This document shows, piece after piece, positions 61,984 through 64,000 of a stretch of 64,000 nt of DNA. The stretch is from Gemmatimonadota bacterium (lineage in GTDB: Bacteria > Gemmatimonadota > Gemmatimonadetes > Gemmatimonadales > Gemmatimonadaceae), in contig JAQBQB010000014.1 in assembly GCA_028287235.1 (NCBI GenBank), forward strand, positions 62,001 through 126,000. Reading direction: 5' to 3'. The notes under the pieces are model-generated. The model did not search any database, had not been told where the DNA came from, and saw only the letters and a list, made by a program, of their open reading frames with translations. Within the stretch, counting starts at the first letter, position 1. The number at the start of each line of letters is the position of its first letter. A program made the translations under genes and the position numbers.

Positions 61984-64000
61984 TTACTTCGAGCCGCCGC
62001 GCAACGCCTTGAAGTGCGCCACCGCTCGCGCCGCGCCGTCGTGGTCGCCCGTTGCGTCGGCGTAGAGCGCTTCCTCGCGGAGTTGGGTCGACAGAAAGAG
62101 CGGATCGCCGGTGAGGTGCTCACGCCGCCGCGCCGCGACCAGCGCCGCCGCGGTATCGCCGAGCGCCGCGTGAAGCTGCGCGGCAACGATGGTCCCCGCC
62201 TCGAGGATCGCATGCGGGGGGACTCGCTCGCGGAGCAGGATCGTGTCCAGGCGCGCGACGAGCAGCCGCGCATCGGCCGCATGGCTCCGCTCGGCGATCG
62301 TCGCGGCGAGCATCGCCAGGCAGACGTCGGCGTTGCGTCGCACAAACTTGTTGTCTTCCGTCCGCAGGTCGGCACGCACCCGGACGTCGGCCGCGCGCGC
62401 CGCGGCGAGATCCCCCTGCAGGGCGCTCCAATAGCCGGACAGACACGCCGCCTGGTGATGCTGGTCGCGGCGCACGTGGTCGCCGGACGCGGGCACTCTC
62501 GCGAAGGCGGCCAGCCGTGCCGCCGCGCCCGCGGCAAGCGGGCGGTCGCCGTCGCCGAACAGGCCGGCATACAGCTCCCAGAGCGCGCCGACCGGCGCGC
62601 CGGGAAACAGCGCCCCCAAACCGGCCGCCGCGTGGACCGCTCCCGGGGTGTCGCCCGCATTCTCGCTCAATGTAAATAGTAGTATTAACGATTTCTCATG
62701 CTCGCTCGTGACCGTCGAGCGGTGCTCGGCGATCGACGCGGCGCGGTCGGCGTCGGCGCGCGGCCAGCCGTTGGCGTCGGTGACCCACCCGATACGCGTC
62801 AGGTCCTCGCGCGGCATGGTGTCGAAGTTGGCCCGCACCCGCCGCAGCCACGCGCTGTCGCCGAGCGCCGTCGCGACTTCCCATCCGATCGCCGACCGAT
62901 CCCGGTCCACCGCCGGATTGGCCGCGAAGTAGCGGGCGGCCGCATCGCGCAGCGCGGCCGTTTCGTGCCGGCCGGCGTACAGCTCTGTGAGGTGATGCAG
63001 CGGCGCGGCAAAGCTCGAGTCCTGCGACAGCGCGCGGCGAAAGGCCGTGCGCGCGCGGTCGCCGGGATCGGCGAGCCCCGACAGACCGCCGAAGTGATAG
63101 TAGCGGTCGCCGAGCTGATACCAGGCCTCCGTCCAATCGGGCCACTTCTCCACCACGTCTTCCCACCCCGTGAGATAGACGGGCGCCGGTTGCGGAGGGC
63201 CGAGCGCCGGATCGGGCCCGAAGAATGCGGCGACGAACGCGCGATCGCGCCGGCTCAACGCGTCACGATACTTGATCGCCGCGTCGCGGCCGATGCCGTA
63301 ATGCTCGTTGATGCCCGTCCAACTGTTCGCCAGGGCGAGCCCCAAGCCCGCGGCGCCGAACGTCGAATCCGCCTCGAGCGCGCGCGCGTAGAGACTTTCG
63401 GCCGTGGCGTAGTGCGCCGCGCGATATGCGCGTTCGCCGGCGGCGTAGTCGCGCACGGCTTCGGCGGGGCGATTGGTGAGCGCCGCGCCGCGATCCGCGG
63501 GCGCTCCGCTGGCATGGCGCAGCGCCATCGCCGCGGTGGAAAGGAGCCCCACCCCGACGAGCGTCGCGACGGCAGCAATCGCGACCATCGACCGGCGCCG
63601 CGGCGGCCGGCCGATCTCCGGCAGAGTTGGTATGAGATCTCTCATCGGCGCCGAAACGGCGCCGGTGCTCGCGACGGGCGTGAACGCGCTCGGCAGCCGC
63701 CGAGCCAACGTCACGATACCGTGGTCGTCGCTGATCTCGAGATCGATGCGTTGCCGCTCGGCGAACGACTCGGCGAAGCGGATCGCTCCCTCCCGATCGC
63801 CCGACGCGGCCAGCGCCTGCATCAGGCGATGCGCGACGTCGGGCCGATACGGCTCGTGCACCGCGTGTGCGCGGCGCCAGCGTACGGCGGCTTCGTGGTC
63901 GCCTGCGCTTTCAGCCGCGGCGCCGAGGCGCTCGAGGACCCCGGCGTACAGACCGGCGAGCCGCACACGCTCCGCGTCGGCCCAGTGCTCGAGCTCCGCG
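61984..64000 (-). CDS. BTAD/SARP-type regulator with membrane helix and TPR region (5' end missing)
   Basis: The frame is open to the window edge: AELEHWADAER, then VRLAGLYAGVLERLGAAAES. It therefore begins outside the window. The first 90 residues match a bacterial transcriptional activator domain (BTAD), with YRPDVAHRLMQALAASGDRE and IDLEISDD. A Pro linker and one membrane helix (SMVAIAAVATLVGVGLLSTA) follow, then a long helical TPR-like region to residue 671. The missing N-terminus probably holds a winged-helix DNA-binding domain. A membrane-tethered regulator that senses through TPRs would fit. The 3' end lies 161 bases after the hydrolase start region. Confidence 0.78.
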   Translation of the reverse strand, partial: AELEHWADAERVRLAGLYAGVLERLGAAAESAGDHEAAVRWRRAHAVHEPYRPDVAHRLMQALAASGDREGAIRFAESFAERQRIDLEISDDHGIVTLARRLPSAFTPVASTGAVSAPMRDLIPTLPEIGRPPRRRSMVAIAAVATLVGVGLLSTAAMALRHASGAPADRGAALTNRPAEAVRDYAAGERAYRAAHYATAESLYARALEADSTFGAAGLGLALANSWTGINEHYGIGRDAAIKYRDALSRRDRAFVAAFFGPDPALGPPQPAPVYLTGWEDVVEKWPDWTEAWYQLGDRYYHFGGLSGLADPGDRARTAFRRALSQDSSFAAPLHHLTELYAGRHETAALRDAAARYFAANPAVDRDRSAIGWEVATALGDSAWLRRVRANFDTMPREDLTRIGWVTDANGWPRADADRAASIAEHRSTVTSEHEKSLILLFTLSENAGDTPGAVHAAAGLGALFPGAPVGALWELYAGLFGDGDRPLAAGAAARLAAFARVPASGDHVRRDQHHQAACLSGYWSALQGDLAAARAADVRVRADLRTEDNKFVRRNADVCLAMLAATIAERSHAADARLLVARLDTILLRERVPPHAILEAGTIVAAQLHAALGDTAAALVAARRREHLTGDPLFLSTQLREEALYADATGDHDGAARAVAHFKALRGGSK

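Overview
The window is high-GC bacterial chromosome and looks like Gemmatimonadota (Gemmatimonadetes). This is a gene-content judgement, since no rRNA or marker tree is available here. The signs are tandem Hanks-type kinases fused to TolB-like propellers or TPR arrays, SusC/SusD-type uptake proteins, PQQ quinoproteins with c-type cytochromes, a DUF4412-like protein, a BTAD/TPR regulator, and many secreted proteins and lipoproteins. I see no tRNA, rRNA, CRISPR array, transposase or phage gene.

Region 1 (1-21.6 kb) is a kinase island with seven receptor-type Ser/Thr kinase genes. Six are on the minus strand with a metallo-beta-lactamase-fold (MBL) protein and a DUF4440-like lipoprotein. Several are joined by 4-base ATGA or GTGA overlaps. 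The seventh is divergent, on the plus strand. Five kinases carry an extracytoplasmic TolB-like propeller and two carry TPR arrays. A kinase C-terminal scrap (21764-21823) lies just past the last one.

Region 2 (21.6-28.5 kb) holds mostly unrecognised proteins: a Pro/Gly-repeat peptide, two hypotheticals, a DUF4412-like secreted protein, a small membrane protein, an Ig-like protein and a predicted envelope protein. Region 3 (28.6-37.8 kb) has two secreted CocE/NonD-type hydrolases around a GNAT gene, with two near-identical 19-bp operator-like sites between the divergent genes. The second hydrolase is followed by a SusC/SusD pair, so the block probably hydrolyses and imports an ester or peptide substrate.

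Region 4 (38.1-43.4 kb) is a redox divergon. On one side is a cytochrome c/copper type II monooxygenase-like fusion with a secreted partner; on the other a PQQ dehydrogenase, a cytochrome c and, convergent, a cupin lipoprotein. Region 5 (43.5-47.9 kb) has a TonB-dependent receptor and a plug-only TonB-like protein. Region 6 (47.9-57.3 kb) has two amidases, a BNR-repeat protein coupled to a MoaD/ThiS-like protein ending in GG, a lipoprotein, Mpl, several small genes and an acetamidase/formamidase. Region 7 (57.3-64 kb) has a Gly-rich secreted protein behind a hairpin that buries its ribosome binding site, a PQQ-cytochrome c quinoprotein with an alpha/beta hydrolase, and a truncated BTAD/TPR regulator.

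The strongest unexplained signal is a family of non-coding palindromic elements (57336-57506, 58341-58632, 37825-38085, 46108-46271, plus arm fragments near 28.6 and 47.2 kb). They have two kinds of outer arm, and at least three carry the same inner hairpin. Most sit between convergent genes.
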